From the IMG/VR virus record IMGVR_UViG_3300050821_004771, positions 1-23,575 of that record: 23,575 bases of DNA; one strand, given 5' to 3'. Position 1 is the first letter of the stretch. Each line of letters begins with the position of its first letter. The position numbers were made by a program, and so were the translations under genes. The notes under the pieces were generated by a model. It had not been told where the DNA came from and made no database searches. It was given only the letters and a program-made list of their open reading frames with translations. Below are positions 13,959 through 20,727 of this stretch, piece by piece. The DNA comes from a virus.

Positions 13959-14558
13959 ATGCGTCTAGTAGAGCGGTTCATTGACTTAGACCCGTTAGTC
14001 ATGTCTCGTAGTCGTGTGGACCGCTCTACTGACAAACTGCACGTAAGCGAGGTCATTAGGTGGGTGGATAATAGAGTGATCCACAGGGGGCAACGTAAAC
14101 CTTACGAAGACCTTTCTCCTAACGAGAAGAAGCGCATGGGGAACTACGTCAGTGTGGGTTATGCGTGGGAGGACTTACTAGCCCAGTCACTCGCGCCGGT
14201 CTTCGGTGGGGAGTACGTTCGTACTGGTGAGATTGAACTGGACGGGATAGTTGGCACCCCGGACGGACTGGAACTAACTGGACTGGCGATAGACGAGACT
14301 AAGGCCACTTGGAGATCCAGTCGCCGGAGCATCGAGACCGATTTCTGGTCGTGGTTCGTCCAGGTCAAGGCGTACTGCTGGATGTTGAAGCTCAACCGGG
14401 TGAGTCTGCGGGTGTTCTTTGTGAACGGTAATTATGCGGACAGCGGACCACAGGTGAAACAGTTCGACGTGGAGTTCACTGACAGAGAATTGCAAGACAA
14501 CTGGCAGTTGATAATGTTCAATGCCCGCGCGATGGAGAAGGAACGTGCCAAAAGGTAA
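13959..14558 (+). CDS. PD-(D/E)XK nuclease (Cas4/RecB-like)
   Basis: A 199-residue protein with all elements of the RecB/Cas4-type nuclease fold: 'GYAWE' (Glu71), 'VGTPDG' (Asp102), 'IDETKAT' (Glu113-x-Lys115) and the downstream 'VQVKAY' QxxxY motif (Gln135, Tyr139). These coordinate metal for DNA cleavage. No four-cysteine Fe-S signature of full Cas4 is present, and no cas1 or cas2 is nearby, so it is a phage recombination exonuclease, not a CRISPR gene. It probably makes single-stranded ends for the RecA-like ATPase encoded two genes further on. The start ATG follows the previous gene by 4 bases. Confidence 0.82.
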   Translation: MRLVERFIDLDPLVMSRSRVDRSTDKLHVSEVIRWVDNRVIHRGQRKPYEDLSPNEKKRMGNYVSVGYAWEDLLAQSLAPVFGGEYVRTGEIELDGIVGTPDGLELTGLAIDETKATWRSSRRSIETDFWSWFVQVKAYCWMLKLNRVSLRVFFVNGNYADSGPQVKQFDVEFTDRELQDNWQLIMFNARAMEKERAKR

Positions 14559-14976
14559 ACTCGCTTATGATGCGACTAGTGTTCCGGTTACTCGTAGCCA
14601 AGACGAATTGAAGAAGTTGCTGATGAAGAACGGCGCATCCGGCATGGCTTTTGTGAGTCAGCCTCCGCTTGAAGGATTCCAGGCTCAAGTTGTAATCGAA
14701 GGTAAAACTTATACCATCAGAGTTCAGTGTGTAGCTCGCCAGATGAAACATGAGGACGACCAGAATCAGGAAGAACGCCGTATCTGGCGGGTGCTTTACT
14801 ATCACATGAAAGCGGTATTTGAGTCTGCTAACTCCGGTTTGCTGGAATTTCGGGAGTTGATTCTACCTTACATTGTTACACGCCAGGGGAAGACTATAGC
14901 GGAGCATATACTGCCGCAGCTTGAATCGGCGGTACAAACTGATCCCGGCAAGTTATTACCTTCGGGAAAGGATTGA
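14545..14976 (+). CDS. Conserved phage protein of recombination modules
   Basis: A 143-residue protein. GTG 14545 is preferred because AGAAGGAAC lies right before it; ATG 14521 is an alternative. It overlaps the nuclease gene by 14 bases. The pattern 'DATSVPVTRSQDELKKLLMK', 'GASGMAF', then 'RIWRVLYYHMKAVFESANSG' and 'FRELILPYIVTRQGKTIAE' is one I recognise from many phages, always without a known function. Its constant place beside nuclease and recombinase genes hints at a recombination or replication role. Confidence 0.75.
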   Translation: MPKGKLAYDATSVPVTRSQDELKKLLMKNGASGMAFVSQPPLEGFQAQVVIEGKTYTIRVQCVARQMKHEDDQNQEERRIWRVLYYHMKAVFESANSGLLEFRELILPYIVTRQGKTIAEHILPQLESAVQTDPGKLLPSGKD

Positions 14977-14978
14977 AC

Positions 14979-15773
14979 GTGGCTCAGTCAAAGAAAAATG
15001 AATCGGGATTCATTAGAGCGGGAGTCCCACTGAAGCACCGGATGATCGCCTGTACCCAAGCGTTCCAAAAGACAGGAAAATCCAGACTGGCCCTCACCGG
15101 CCCACCCCCTATTGCAATCATCAATATCGACCAGGGGATTCATCGCGCCATCCAGGGCCGTGCTCGTGAGTTGGGCATGACCGCTCAGACCTTCCAGGAA
15201 TCCATCGAACTCTACATCGCGGACTATCGCCAGCAGTTCACTAACCTCCGCAACGGGAACAGCGCCCAGAACGTGATGAAAGCAGCTGAAGAACAACTGG
15301 ACAGAATGCGAGACGATTACATCGAAGCATTGCGCGACGCTCACACTGTCATGGTAGACGGCGGAGGGGAGCTATACGAGACCGTACGACTGGCCTGCTT
15401 CGGTAAGACTGAGAAGGTGATGGGGAGGGAGTACGGTCCGGTCAACCGTGAGATGAAGCTGTGGCTGGACTTGGGTCGTGCTAGTGACGCCAACGTCTTG
15501 TTCACCCACCGCCTCCGCGACCAGTACGTCAACGACAAGAAGACAGGCGGGAGCGAGATGGAAGGCTGGAAGAAGATGGTCTATGAATGTGACATCGTGC
15601 TCCAGCACTGGAAGGACGATAAGGAACCATTCCCCGACCGTTTCCATTGCACTATTTTGGAGTCTGGTATGAACCCGGAAGCAGAGGGTGAGGACTTCGC
15701 CGGTCCTCTAGTGGACTTTGCCAACATAGCTCAGCTCGTCTTTCCTGAGAGCGAGGAAAGGGACTGGCGTTAA
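14979..15773 (+). CDS. Sak4-like RecA-fold ATPase (AAA_24 type)
   Basis: A 264-residue ATPase from GTG 14979, which has AAAGGA 6 bases upstream; a TTG at 14973 would overlap the previous stop. Walker A-like 'AFQKTGKSRLALTG' is at 28-41, Walker B-like 'HTVMVDGGGELYE' at 122-134, and a further charged region follows. The layout matches phage Sak4/AAA_24 proteins, which are short RecA-like recombinases that promote single-strand annealing with an SSB partner. The putative ssDNA-binding protein and the PD-(D/E)XK nuclease just upstream complete a plausible recombination set. Confidence 0.78.
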   Translation: MAQSKKNESGFIRAGVPLKHRMIACTQAFQKTGKSRLALTGPPPIAIINIDQGIHRAIQGRARELGMTAQTFQESIELYIADYRQQFTNLRNGNSAQNVMKAAEEQLDRMRDDYIEALRDAHTVMVDGGGELYETVRLACFGKTEKVMGREYGPVNREMKLWLDLGRASDANVLFTHRLRDQYVNDKKTGGSEMEGWKKMVYECDIVLQHWKDDKEPFPDRFHCTILESGMNPEAEGEDFAGPLVDFANIAQLVFPESEERDWR

Positions 15774-15805
15774 GGCAACCGTTCTGTCAGGTGTACGAAC
15801 AGAGT

Positions 15806-16168
15806 ATGAGACCGAAACGAATAACCAAGCGCAAAACCAATGGGACTCACCTTCACGTGAACAGCGGCGGTGGTCACTACCCTCGTATCTCTGCCGGTCC
15901 TTGTCGTGGCAAGTACGTTCACCGCATAGTTGCAGAAGCCCTGTTGCGCCGCAGACTCAAGCCCAACGAGACGGTAGACCATAAGAATCAGAACACACTG
16001 GACCCGGACCCTACTAATCTGCAAGTGGTCAGTTGGGCTGACCATGCCAAGATCACTGCCAGAAGGAGAGACCGACGATTGGACTTAGCTGGGTTCGAGC
16101 GGGGAGTGGACTATAACGTAGTGCTGGACGGCGGGGAAGTGATGGAGATGGAACCCGGAAGTGAATGA
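15806..16168 (+). CDS. HNH endonuclease (HNH_3 type)
   Basis: A 120-residue protein from ATG 15806; an in-frame GTG 15791 would add five residues and neither has a clear ribosome site. It has the HNH_3 arrangement: 'KYVHRIVAEALL', 'ETVDHKNQNTLDPDPTNLQV' (His and Asn core) and 'SWADHAKITARR'. Such proteins nick or cut DNA and often spread as free-standing homing endonucleases. It sits between two recombination genes, so it may be a selfish insertion in the operon. Confidence 0.8.
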   Translation: MRPKRITKRKTNGTHLHVNSGGGHYPRISAGPCRGKYVHRIVAEALLRRRLKPNETVDHKNQNTLDPDPTNLQVVSWADHAKITARRRDRRLDLAGFERGVDYNVVLDGGEVMEMEPGSE

Positions 16169-16247
16169 GTACATTACATTGGCGGTCATAGCGGTGTTCG
16201 CTGTCCTACTGTTCTTAGGAACAATCTGGTGGACTAAGCGTGATTAA
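16161..16247 (+). CDS. 28-residue single-pass membrane peptide
   Basis: GTG 16161 opens a frame of 28 residues, mostly one hydrophobic helix (YITLAVIAVFAVLLFLG, residues 4-20), ending WWTKRD. It overlaps the HNH gene by 8 bases and the ERCC4 gene by 8 bases, the same close coupling as real genes here. A weak GGAA stretch precedes it. Size and composition fit small phage membrane peptides, but the short length makes chance possible. Confidence 0.45.
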   Translation: MNEYITLAVIAVFAVLLFLGTIWWTKRD

Positions 16248-16980
16248 GTTAGACAATCGTATCGGTAGTGGAGACCTTGGGCACTACTTCGATAAATGGC
16301 AAGTCCCATTCCAACTGTGCCGTCTGGATTACGGTGACTGCGCCATAAAGGGCAACGGTCCCAACGGCAGTACTATGGAGGTGGGAGTTGAGATCAAAAA
16401 GATCAGGGACGCCCTCAATTCTATTTGCGATGGAAGATTTGCTGGTCATCAGTTGCCCGGATTGATCGAGAATTACAACCGTATCTGGTTGGTAGTCGAG
16501 GGTCAATTCTCCTGTGACTACAGCAGTGGCTTGCTAATGTACCGAAGAGGCAAGAAAATGGAACCGCTATCAGTAGGTACTCGCCAGTTCATGTTTAGAG
16601 ACGTTGATGCTTGGTTAACCACTATGGAGGTAAAGGGTGGTGTACATGTCCGTCGCACCCTGTCCAGATTGGAGACCGCCAGATTTATAGCAGACCTACA
16701 CCACTGGTTCACTTCCAAAACTTATGAAGAGCACAGATCGCACCTGGCTTTCAATGAACCGGACTTCGACACAGAGATTCTGTTCAAACCAAACGGAGTC
16801 CAGTCCATGGCCAAAGAGTTACCTGGAGTGGGTTGGACTAAGAGTAAGGCTGTAGCCAAGCACTTCAAATGTCCAGGTGAGATGCTTGCTGCTGATGAGA
16901 TTGAATGGGCTAGTATAGAAGGAATTGGAAAGCTTACCGCTAAGAAGATAGTAGATTATATATGGCTGCCAAAGCGATAA
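16240..16980 (+). CDS. ERCC4/XPF-like structure-specific nuclease with helix-hairpin-helix
   Basis: A 246-residue protein. The N-terminal ERCC4 fold shows 'LDNRIGSGDL' (4-13), 'YGDCAIKG' (31-38), 'VGVEIKKIRDALNSI' (48-62; Glu51 and Lys53 correspond to the ERK-type motif) and 'DGRFAGHQLPGL' (64-75). The C-terminal part has two helix-hairpin-helix units ('LPGVGWTKSKAVAKHF' and 'IEGIGKLTAKKIVDYI') for DNA binding. XPF/Mus81-type nucleases cut branched or flap DNA. Here it probably resolves replication or recombination intermediates. It starts at a GTG overlapping the small membrane peptide and its end overlaps the next HNH gene. Confidence 0.85.
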   Translation: MIKLDNRIGSGDLGHYFDKWQVPFQLCRLDYGDCAIKGNGPNGSTMEVGVEIKKIRDALNSICDGRFAGHQLPGLIENYNRIWLVVEGQFSCDYSSGLLMYRRGKKMEPLSVGTRQFMFRDVDAWLTTMEVKGGVHVRRTLSRLETARFIADLHHWFTSKTYEEHRSHLAFNEPDFDTEILFKPNGVQSMAKELPGVGWTKSKAVAKHFKCPGEMLAADEIEWASIEGIGKLTAKKIVDYIWLPKR

Positions 16981-17405
16981 CGTGTAAAAACTGTAGTTCT
17001 ATCACATCTAACAACGTCTTCTGCTCTCGTGGATGTTACTCGTCTTGGAGGTCTGTTACACCGGAACAAACGAGAAAGAGAAAAAGAGAGTATTGGAACC
17101 GCTGGAGTAGAACCACCGGGAGAGAATCGGTAAATGAAACGGCAAGGAATAGGGCAAGAGAGATACGAAGTTATTTGATTGCCGTAAAGGAAACTACTCC
17201 GTGTGCAGACTGTGGACTCAGTTTTCCTCATTACGTGATGCAATTCGATCATGTAGGTATGAAGAAAGATACTGTATCCAGACTAGTTACTAGAGGCTGG
17301 GGAGCTGTTCAAAGAGAATTGGAGAAATGTGAGGCTGTTTGTGCCAACTGTCATTGTATACGAACCTGGGAACGGAGAATTAACCGTAAGGCTGTTAAGT
17401 CGTGA
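16962..17405 (+). CDS. HNH endonuclease with N-terminal zinc knuckle
   Basis: A 147-residue protein. Cys8, Cys11, Cys21 and Cys25 form an N-terminal zinc site. The HNH core has 'PCADCGLSFPHYVMQFDHVG' (Cys81, Cys84, Asp96-His97) and 'EKCEAVCANCHCIRTWERR' (Cys127, Cys130, His131). It likely cleaves DNA as a free-standing homing endonuclease. The ATG overlaps the ERCC4 3' end by 19 bases, and the gene lies directly after that nuclease, so it may be a selfish element. Confidence 0.82.
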   Translation: MAAKAITCKNCSSITSNNVFCSRGCYSSWRSVTPEQTRKRKREYWNRWSRTTGRESVNETARNRAREIRSYLIAVKETTPCADCGLSFPHYVMQFDHVGMKKDTVSRLVTRGWGAVQRELEKCEAVCANCHCIRTWERRINRKAVKS

Positions 17406-17614
17406 GTCTCTCGGCTCTCTGTGACGATTCTCTCTGGCCAAACGGTGGTGGTTTTCACGAAGGTAATGCGAGCGAGAACCTTCACTGCTCCGGTCGGATT
17501 CATTCCCGTCACAAAGAAAAGATTGAATACTGCACTTGTGAGTGTCATCCGAAGAAGAGGTACAAACCTAAGTGGCTTGCAATGCTAGATGTTCCCGATG
17601 TGGAGTTGTACTGA
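17402..17614 (+). CDS. Small Cys/His-rich protein
   Basis: A 70-residue protein starting in a GTGA overlap with the HNH gene. It has Cys29, His34, His37 and a tight 'YCTCECHPKKR' cluster (Cys44, 46, 48, His49), which could bind one zinc. Similar tiny Cys/His-rich proteins are common in phages without known role. The end is basic then acidic. The frame overlaps the next gene by 43 bases. Confidence 0.6.
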   Translation: MSLSALCDDSLWPNGGGFHEGNASENLHCSGRIHSRHKEKIEYCTCECHPKKRYKPKWLAMLDVPDVELY

Positions 17615-17808
17615 GATCGGTCAGTGTGGATACCGCGTTGCGGTGGTTGTCCGACTGGGCTAAGAATCACAACTGCTGGCGTCCGGTGACCGATCCAATA
17701 GACTGTTTCTGGTGTGGGAGGATATTCGATAATGGCAACTTCAAAGCGCTTGGGGAACACGTCCAAAGAGAATGCAAGGGCAGAGGTAAACTTACTGATG
17801 GACAATGA
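17572..17808 (+). CDS. Small protein with two zinc-finger-like motifs
   Basis: A 78-residue protein from GTG 17572. It has 'NARCSRCGVVL' (Cys7, Cys10) with 'HNC' nearby, and a second 'CFWCGRIFDNGNF' with 'EHVQREC', a CCHC-like finger. GTG 17626 would drop the first site. No good ribosome site is visible for either, so the start is uncertain. Overlap of 43 bases with the gene before is larger than usual here. Function unknown; nucleic acid binding is plausible. Confidence 0.5.
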   Translation: MACNARCSRCGVVLRSVSVDTALRWLSDWAKNHNCWRPVTDPIDCFWCGRIFDNGNFKALGEHVQRECKGRGKLTDGQ

Positions 17809-17965
17809 GACTTTCTCTACCTGGGCAGAATGGGCTTCGCTCGTAAACACCTTTGTAGACCTCAGTGGAATGGGGGAAGGATCTGCTAACCCAGTAGGGA
17901 CAGTGACTGTGGAAGAACGCGACGGGGTGTTTACTATGAAGATGGAGATGAGCGGGCCGTTCTGA
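17798..17965 (+). CDS. Small hypothetical protein
   Basis: A 55-residue protein from ATG 17798, preceded by AGAGGT at 10 bases, overlapping the finger protein by 11 bases. The frame is open upstream to 17714, but that part lies inside the finger gene and has no ribosome site. It has a helical start (TFSTWAEWASLVNTF) and a beta-rich end (GTVTVEERDGVFTMKME). No family recognised. The stop codon falls inside a hairpin. Confidence 0.55.
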   Translation: MDNETFSTWAEWASLVNTFVDLSGMGEGSANPVGTVTVEERDGVFTMKMEMSGPF

Positions 17966-17980
17966 AACATAGTTTCAGAA
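17960..17980 (+). terminator. Perfect 9-bp hairpin ending the recombination operon
   Basis: TTCTGAAAC pairs with GTTTCAGAA around ATA, covering the last gene's stop. Five bases later a new promoter begins. No T-run follows, so it may be a weak or factor-dependent terminator or a barrier between operons. Confidence 0.42.
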
Positions 17981-17985
17981 AACAG

Positions 17986-18016
17986 TTGACAAGGTATGTT
18001 ACGATGTGTTTATACT
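17986..18016 (+). promoter_or_regulatory. Promoter for the AbrB-like gene; probable leaderless transcript
   Basis: Perfect TTGACA (17986-17991) and TATACT (18011-18016, five of six consensus bases) with a 19-base spacer; TTTATA at 18009 would give 17. The predicted start is about 18023, adjacent to ATG 18024, and there is no ribosome site. Confidence 0.58.
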
Positions 18017-18023
18017 CCTGTCC

Positions 18024-18197
18024 ATGATACGGGACATCAAAAAAGTACGGCAAACCAGCGGTAATCCAGAGTATCCGGTAGTCTCTGTCACTTTGACCAA
18101 GGCAATTCGTGAGGAATCCGGGATAAGGACGGGAGACCGTGTGCTATTGGAAGCTACTGGTGGTCGGATTGTAATTACCAAGGAGAAAACAAAATGA
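18024..18197 (+). CDS. AbrB/MazE-like DNA-binding regulator
   Basis: A 57-residue protein with the swapped-hairpin layout of AbrB-type regulators: 'YPVVSVTLTKAIREESGIRTGD' in sequence then 'RVLLEATGGRIVITK'. Proteins of this type dimerise to bind DNA as transition-state regulators or antitoxins. No toxin gene of the MazF type follows, so a simple regulator is more likely. ATG 18024 is chosen because it meets the predicted start of transcription; an upstream in-frame ATG at 18006 would precede the -10 box. It overlaps the next ATG in an ATGA junction. Confidence 0.75.
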   Translation: MIRDIKKVRQTSGNPEYPVVSVTLTKAIREESGIRTGDRVLLEATGGRIVITKEKTK

Positions 18198-18631
18198 CCG
18201 CGAAACAGACCGAACAGCTGCGTGAGGCAACAGCACAAGAGTCTTTGGGAGTCGTGCCATCGTATCGGGATATCAAACTGTCTCCCAGATTCGCTAGCGA
18301 CGTATTGCAACGCCAATCCATCTCCGATCAGATTGATGAGTTGGAAGAGAAGAAGAAAGTCATCTCCGACCGGATATTCGAGGAGCTGGCTGCGACTGGA
18401 CTAAAAGCCGTTCAGGTGGACGACTATAGACCCACTATAGTGGACTCCAATCGGAGGTCGATCTCTGCCGAGAGGCTACTGGAGCTGGGAGTCCCGGCCA
18501 CCACCATAGAAGCGGCGACGGTTGTCAGTCACTCCGCCTATCTGCGAGTGTACGACACAGCCAAGGGGCGTACTCGTGGTCAAGAACAGCGTTCAGGAGT
18601 CGAATCTATCAGGAAAGGAGGTAAACACTAA
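18194..18631 (+). CDS. Helical phage protein of unknown function
   Basis: A 145-residue protein with AAGGAG before ATG 18194. Residues 40-72 form a coiled coil (SISDQIDELEEKKKVISDRI). After it come 'GLKAVQVDDYRPTIVDS', 'SISAERLLELGVPATTIEAA' and 'YLRVYD', a layout I recognise from phage proteins located near recombination genes, where a short helical pair leads to a small domain. No enzyme motif. It is coupled to the AbrB-like gene (ATGA) and to the next gene (TAATG). Confidence 0.65.
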   Translation: MTAKQTEQLREATAQESLGVVPSYRDIKLSPRFASDVLQRQSISDQIDELEEKKKVISDRIFEELAATGLKAVQVDDYRPTIVDSNRRSISAERLLELGVPATTIEAATVVSHSAYLRVYDTAKGRTRGQEQRSGVESIRKGGKH

Positions 18632-18966
18632 TGCCTAGAGGAACAGGGAGTCTGTATTCCGGTCTGGTAGCAAAGCGTCGGGAGTTGGAGCAGGCCATCG
18701 AGACCATTGACAATGCGATCCGACTAATCCATGGCAAGGGTGCCAAGGGTCAAGGGAGGTCGAAGCCTCGTGGTCCTATGAGCGAGGAGACCAAGGCCAA
18801 GCTCAGAGCGGCTCATGCCAAGCGCAAGAAGCAAGCCGAAGCACAATCCACACGGTCGCGTCAGCCTCACAAGGGACGCACTCCGGCCCGCACTCCAGTT
18901 CGCGCACCGTTGGGAGTCAGAACTAGACCCAGGCAACAGGAAGACGGGATGGAAGTGGAAGCTTAA
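18631..18966 (+). CDS. Basic, probably DNA-binding, small protein
   Basis: A 111-residue protein. The ATG forms TAATG with the previous stop and has AAAGGAGG upstream. A helical N-terminus (LVAKRRELEQAIETIDNAIR) is followed by a Lys/Arg/Ala/Pro-rich part with 'PMSEETKAKLRAAHAKRKKQ', resembling the short DNA-binding segments found in phage homing endonucleases and histone-like proteins. The Pro/Arg repeats near 83-100 suggest disorder. It is probably a nucleic acid-binding protein; the target is unknown. Confidence 0.6.
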   Translation: MPRGTGSLYSGLVAKRRELEQAIETIDNAIRLIHGKGAKGQGRSKPRGPMSEETKAKLRAAHAKRKKQAEAQSTRSRQPHKGRTPARTPVRAPLGVRTRPRQQEDGMEVEA

Positions 18967-18990
18967 AAACGGAAGCCTGAACGGTATCTT

Positions 18991-19048
18991 GCTCCGGTCG
19001 CCTGCCAGTGTGCGTGGTGAGTTGGGTGTGCCCAAGGACGACCGGAGC
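18991..19048. repeat. 10-bp inverted repeat (GCTCCGGTCG / CGACCGGAGC)
   Basis: Perfect 10-base arms at 18991-19000 and 19039-19048 flank 38 bases that include a GGG-TGTG-CCC mini-stem. It fills most of the 104-base gap between two genes. It could be a structured leader, an operator pair or a small RNA end. Confidence 0.5.
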
Positions 19049-19070
19049 TATCCCACCAAGGAGAAACTAA

Positions 19071-19268
19071 GTGTCAGATCAAGCGCTCGCAGTCCTGTCG
19101 TTCGTAGGGTTCCTGTTCATCTCTCTGTGTACTGTGACAGGAGCTTTTATCTGGCTCCGATGGGGCCTTACTGGAGTAGCTGCGTTGTGGCGGTTCCGTC
19201 ATATAATTGACTCTACAGTGAGAGAAGACTTTGATTCCGTTATCCAAACGCGAAACACAAGTAGTTAA
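19071..19268 (+). CDS. Small membrane protein
   Basis: A 65-residue protein from GTG 19071 with AAGGAG 9 bases upstream. Residues 5-32 form one or two short hydrophobic stretches (ALAVLSFVGFLFISLCTVTG then AFIWLRWG), followed by a basic and acidic soluble end. No family recognised. The following HTH gene begins inside its 3' end. Confidence 0.65.
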   Translation: MSDQALAVLSFVGFLFISLCTVTGAFIWLRWGLTGVAALWRFRHIIDSTVREDFDSVIQTRNTSS

Positions 19269-19419
19269 GTTGCTATGCGACGGTAAGAACTATCGTGATA
19301 TCGGACAATTGCTAGGGATCTCTCATCACACTGTGAGAGTGCATAAGCGCACGATATTTTTCAAGTTGCAGTTAAACTCGATTGCGCTTTTGGTGAGATG
19401 GTATCTGGGGGCGAAATGA
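19231..19419 (+). CDS. Stand-alone LuxR/GerE-type HTH protein
   Basis: A 62-residue protein that is nearly all GerE-type HTH: 'LSKRETQVVKLLCDGKNYRD' (helices 1-2), 'IGQLLGISHHTVRVHKRTIF' (recognition helix) and 'KLQLNSIALLVRWY' (helix 4). There is no sensing domain, so it should bind DNA constitutively or be controlled by partner binding. The TTG 19231 start is chosen because later starts would remove helix 1; AGAGAAG lies upstream. It overlaps the membrane protein gene by 38 bases. Probable transcription regulator of the late or host genes; target unknown. Confidence 0.75.
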   Translation: MIPLSKRETQVVKLLCDGKNYRDIGQLLGISHHTVRVHKRTIFFKLQLNSIALLVRWYLGAK

Positions 19420-19595
19420 GCGAAGCGACAGAAATAGTTCACTGGCCGGGGAGAGATGTCCCGTCTTGCGACAGACACGCGGCTCAATTGAAGTCCCTGG
19501 GTCAGACAATGGGGTTTACCGTATCTTCCACACCTTGGCCTGCCGGTGGAGTCTGCAAGAATTGCGAGAACGAGGCAAAGCGAGGCAAGCCATGA
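19416..19595 (+). CDS. Small zinc-binding phage protein
   Basis: A 59-residue protein from ATG 19416 in ATGA overlap with the HTH gene, preceded by GGGGGCG. It has 'DVPSCDRHAAQL' (Cys18, His21) and 'GGVCKNCENEAKRG' (Cys48-x2-Cys51), a split zinc site. Similar proteins are found in many phages; activity unknown. Codon choice looks slightly different from earlier genes (more GCG, GAC), as in the next gene, hinting at a different origin. Confidence 0.62.
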   Translation: MSEATEIVHWPGRDVPSCDRHAAQLKSLGQTMGFTVSSTPWPAGGVCKNCENEAKRGKP

Positions 19596-20206
19596 CGCGA
19601 GACTTGGCTGACACCGTGAAAGCACGATGGCGCGTCGGGCGAACAATTCCGCTCAACGTATACGAAAATGACCGGCCTGTGTGTCAGTGCCATAACGAGC
19701 TTGACGCAAAGGCAATCGTTGACGCGATGAACGCAACAGGCGAAGGCATTCCCATAATCCACGGAGCCGCTGAACTCGCCGAGCACGACGCCAAGATCAG
19801 GCGGGAAGCCTACGACGAAGGCATTAATCATGGAATCGGCGAAGCAAGCAAAACGTGGGACGCCGAAGCCGCGAGAATCAGGCGGGAAGCTGTCGCGGAG
19901 TTGAAGCAAGCAATCCGGGTATGTGCTCAAGAGCGCGGGGCTGACAACGTGTACGCCTTCATAGACGAATACTTGCCCAAGTGGGCCAACGAAGCAGACG
20001 GAGGGAAAGGAGTGAGCGACTGGGCAGACAAGTGGGCAGTGGAATTTATGCTACGGCATTCGATTAAGTGGGCTGGCGATATTCCCGGTGCAGTTCAAGA
20101 CATGGCCCTGCTTCTGCGTCGTGCAAATCTTCTCGGCTATCAGGAAGCGGAGAATGATTACAGAGAGTCGATGAGGGCCGCGCCCAAGCCCGAGGGAAAG
20201 GAATAG
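19592..20206 (+). CDS. Hypothetical phage protein with small N-terminal sheet domain
   Basis: A 204-residue protein from ATG 19592 in ATGA overlap, with GAGGC upstream. The N-terminus 'WRVGRTIPLNVYENDRPVCQ' leading to 'DAKAIVDAMNATGEG' is a short sheet-helix unit that recurs in phage proteins. A long charged helix follows (HDAKIRREAYDEG, then 'DAEAARIRREAVAELKQA'), then a region that may be globular. An upstream in-frame start at 19466 would run through the zinc protein gene and is rejected. Function unknown. It is the last plus-strand gene; the next genes run the other way. Confidence 0.65.
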   Translation: MTRDLADTVKARWRVGRTIPLNVYENDRPVCQCHNELDAKAIVDAMNATGEGIPIIHGAAELAEHDAKIRREAYDEGINHGIGEASKTWDAEAARIRREAVAELKQAIRVCAQERGADNVYAFIDEYLPKWANEADGGKGVSDWADKWAVEFMLRHSIKWAGDIPGAVQDMALLLRRANLLGYQEAENDYRESMRAAPKPEGKE

Positions 20207-20259
20207 AGCGAAGGGTTGATGTCACAAACCCGCCGATTCTGTTTCATAAGGTTATCTGA

Positions 20260-20727
20260 CTAGGTGATATTCAGTTCAGTCCACACCGCTTCCACCCCTG
20301 CTTGAAGATAAGTACTCTGGATCTCCTCCGTAGGAACTTCCGGCACTTCCATCAGCTCTAAGTGCGGTTCATCGTGAAAACTCTTCCCATCCCTCAGTCC
20401 ACACGACGGTGCCAGGACTACTATCCTTTGCCACGACGCGGCGTTCTCATCCCAGTCGGGGTGATCGTCCGGGAGATCCATCGGGACTACGTCTACAGCC
20501 ACACCCATTACGTGGTTGCTCTCAGTCCCCTTGGCATTAGTCACTATCCTGCCGATCACGTTACCGTCGTTATCTCGTCCTTCCTGCCACAGAGCATTCT
20601 GCTGGGCTACGGTCCTAATCCCTTGAGTGACTCTGATAGAGAAGTCCAACTGAGCCGCAAGAGAATGTACCCTCTTAGACAACTCTGGGTGTACCTCAAC
20701 CAAGCGAGATTCCGATATAGCGTCCAC
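20260..20727 (-). CDS. Endolysin, M15-type peptidoglycan peptidase
   Basis: A 155-residue protein matching the VanY/CwlK-type M15 peptidases. It has 'IRVTQGIRTVAQQNALWQEG' (substrate-binding Arg), the zinc site 'ESNHVMGVAVDV' (His and Asp in SxHxxGxAxD) and 'FHDEPHLEL' (second His, with the preceding acidic residue). These cut peptide stems in peptidoglycan. There is no signal peptide, so the holin upstream should release it. GTG 20727 has AGGAGA upstream and starts 2 bases after the holin stop. Probably the main lysis enzyme. Confidence 0.85.
   Translation of the reverse strand: MDAISESRLVEVHPELSKRVHSLAAQLDFSIRVTQGIRTVAQQNALWQEGRDNDGNVIGRIVTNAKGTESNHVMGVAVDVVPMDLPDDHPDWDENAASWQRIVVLAPSCGLRDGKSFHDEPHLELMEVPEVPTEEIQSTYLQAGVEAVWTELNIT

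Noticed and set aside
13959-14558. PD-(D/E)XK nuclease as a Cas4 of a CRISPR system
   Set aside because: No CRISPR array or cas1/cas2 in the window and no four-cysteine cluster; phage recombination context explains it.
18024-18631. AbrB-like protein plus next gene as a toxin-antitoxin pair
   Set aside because: The second protein is a helical coiled-coil protein without toxin motifs; gene spacing alone is not enough.
20207-20259. Bidirectional terminator between the convergent operons
   Set aside because: Only a 5-base GGGTT/AACCC pair is present and no T-run on either strand; too weak to call.
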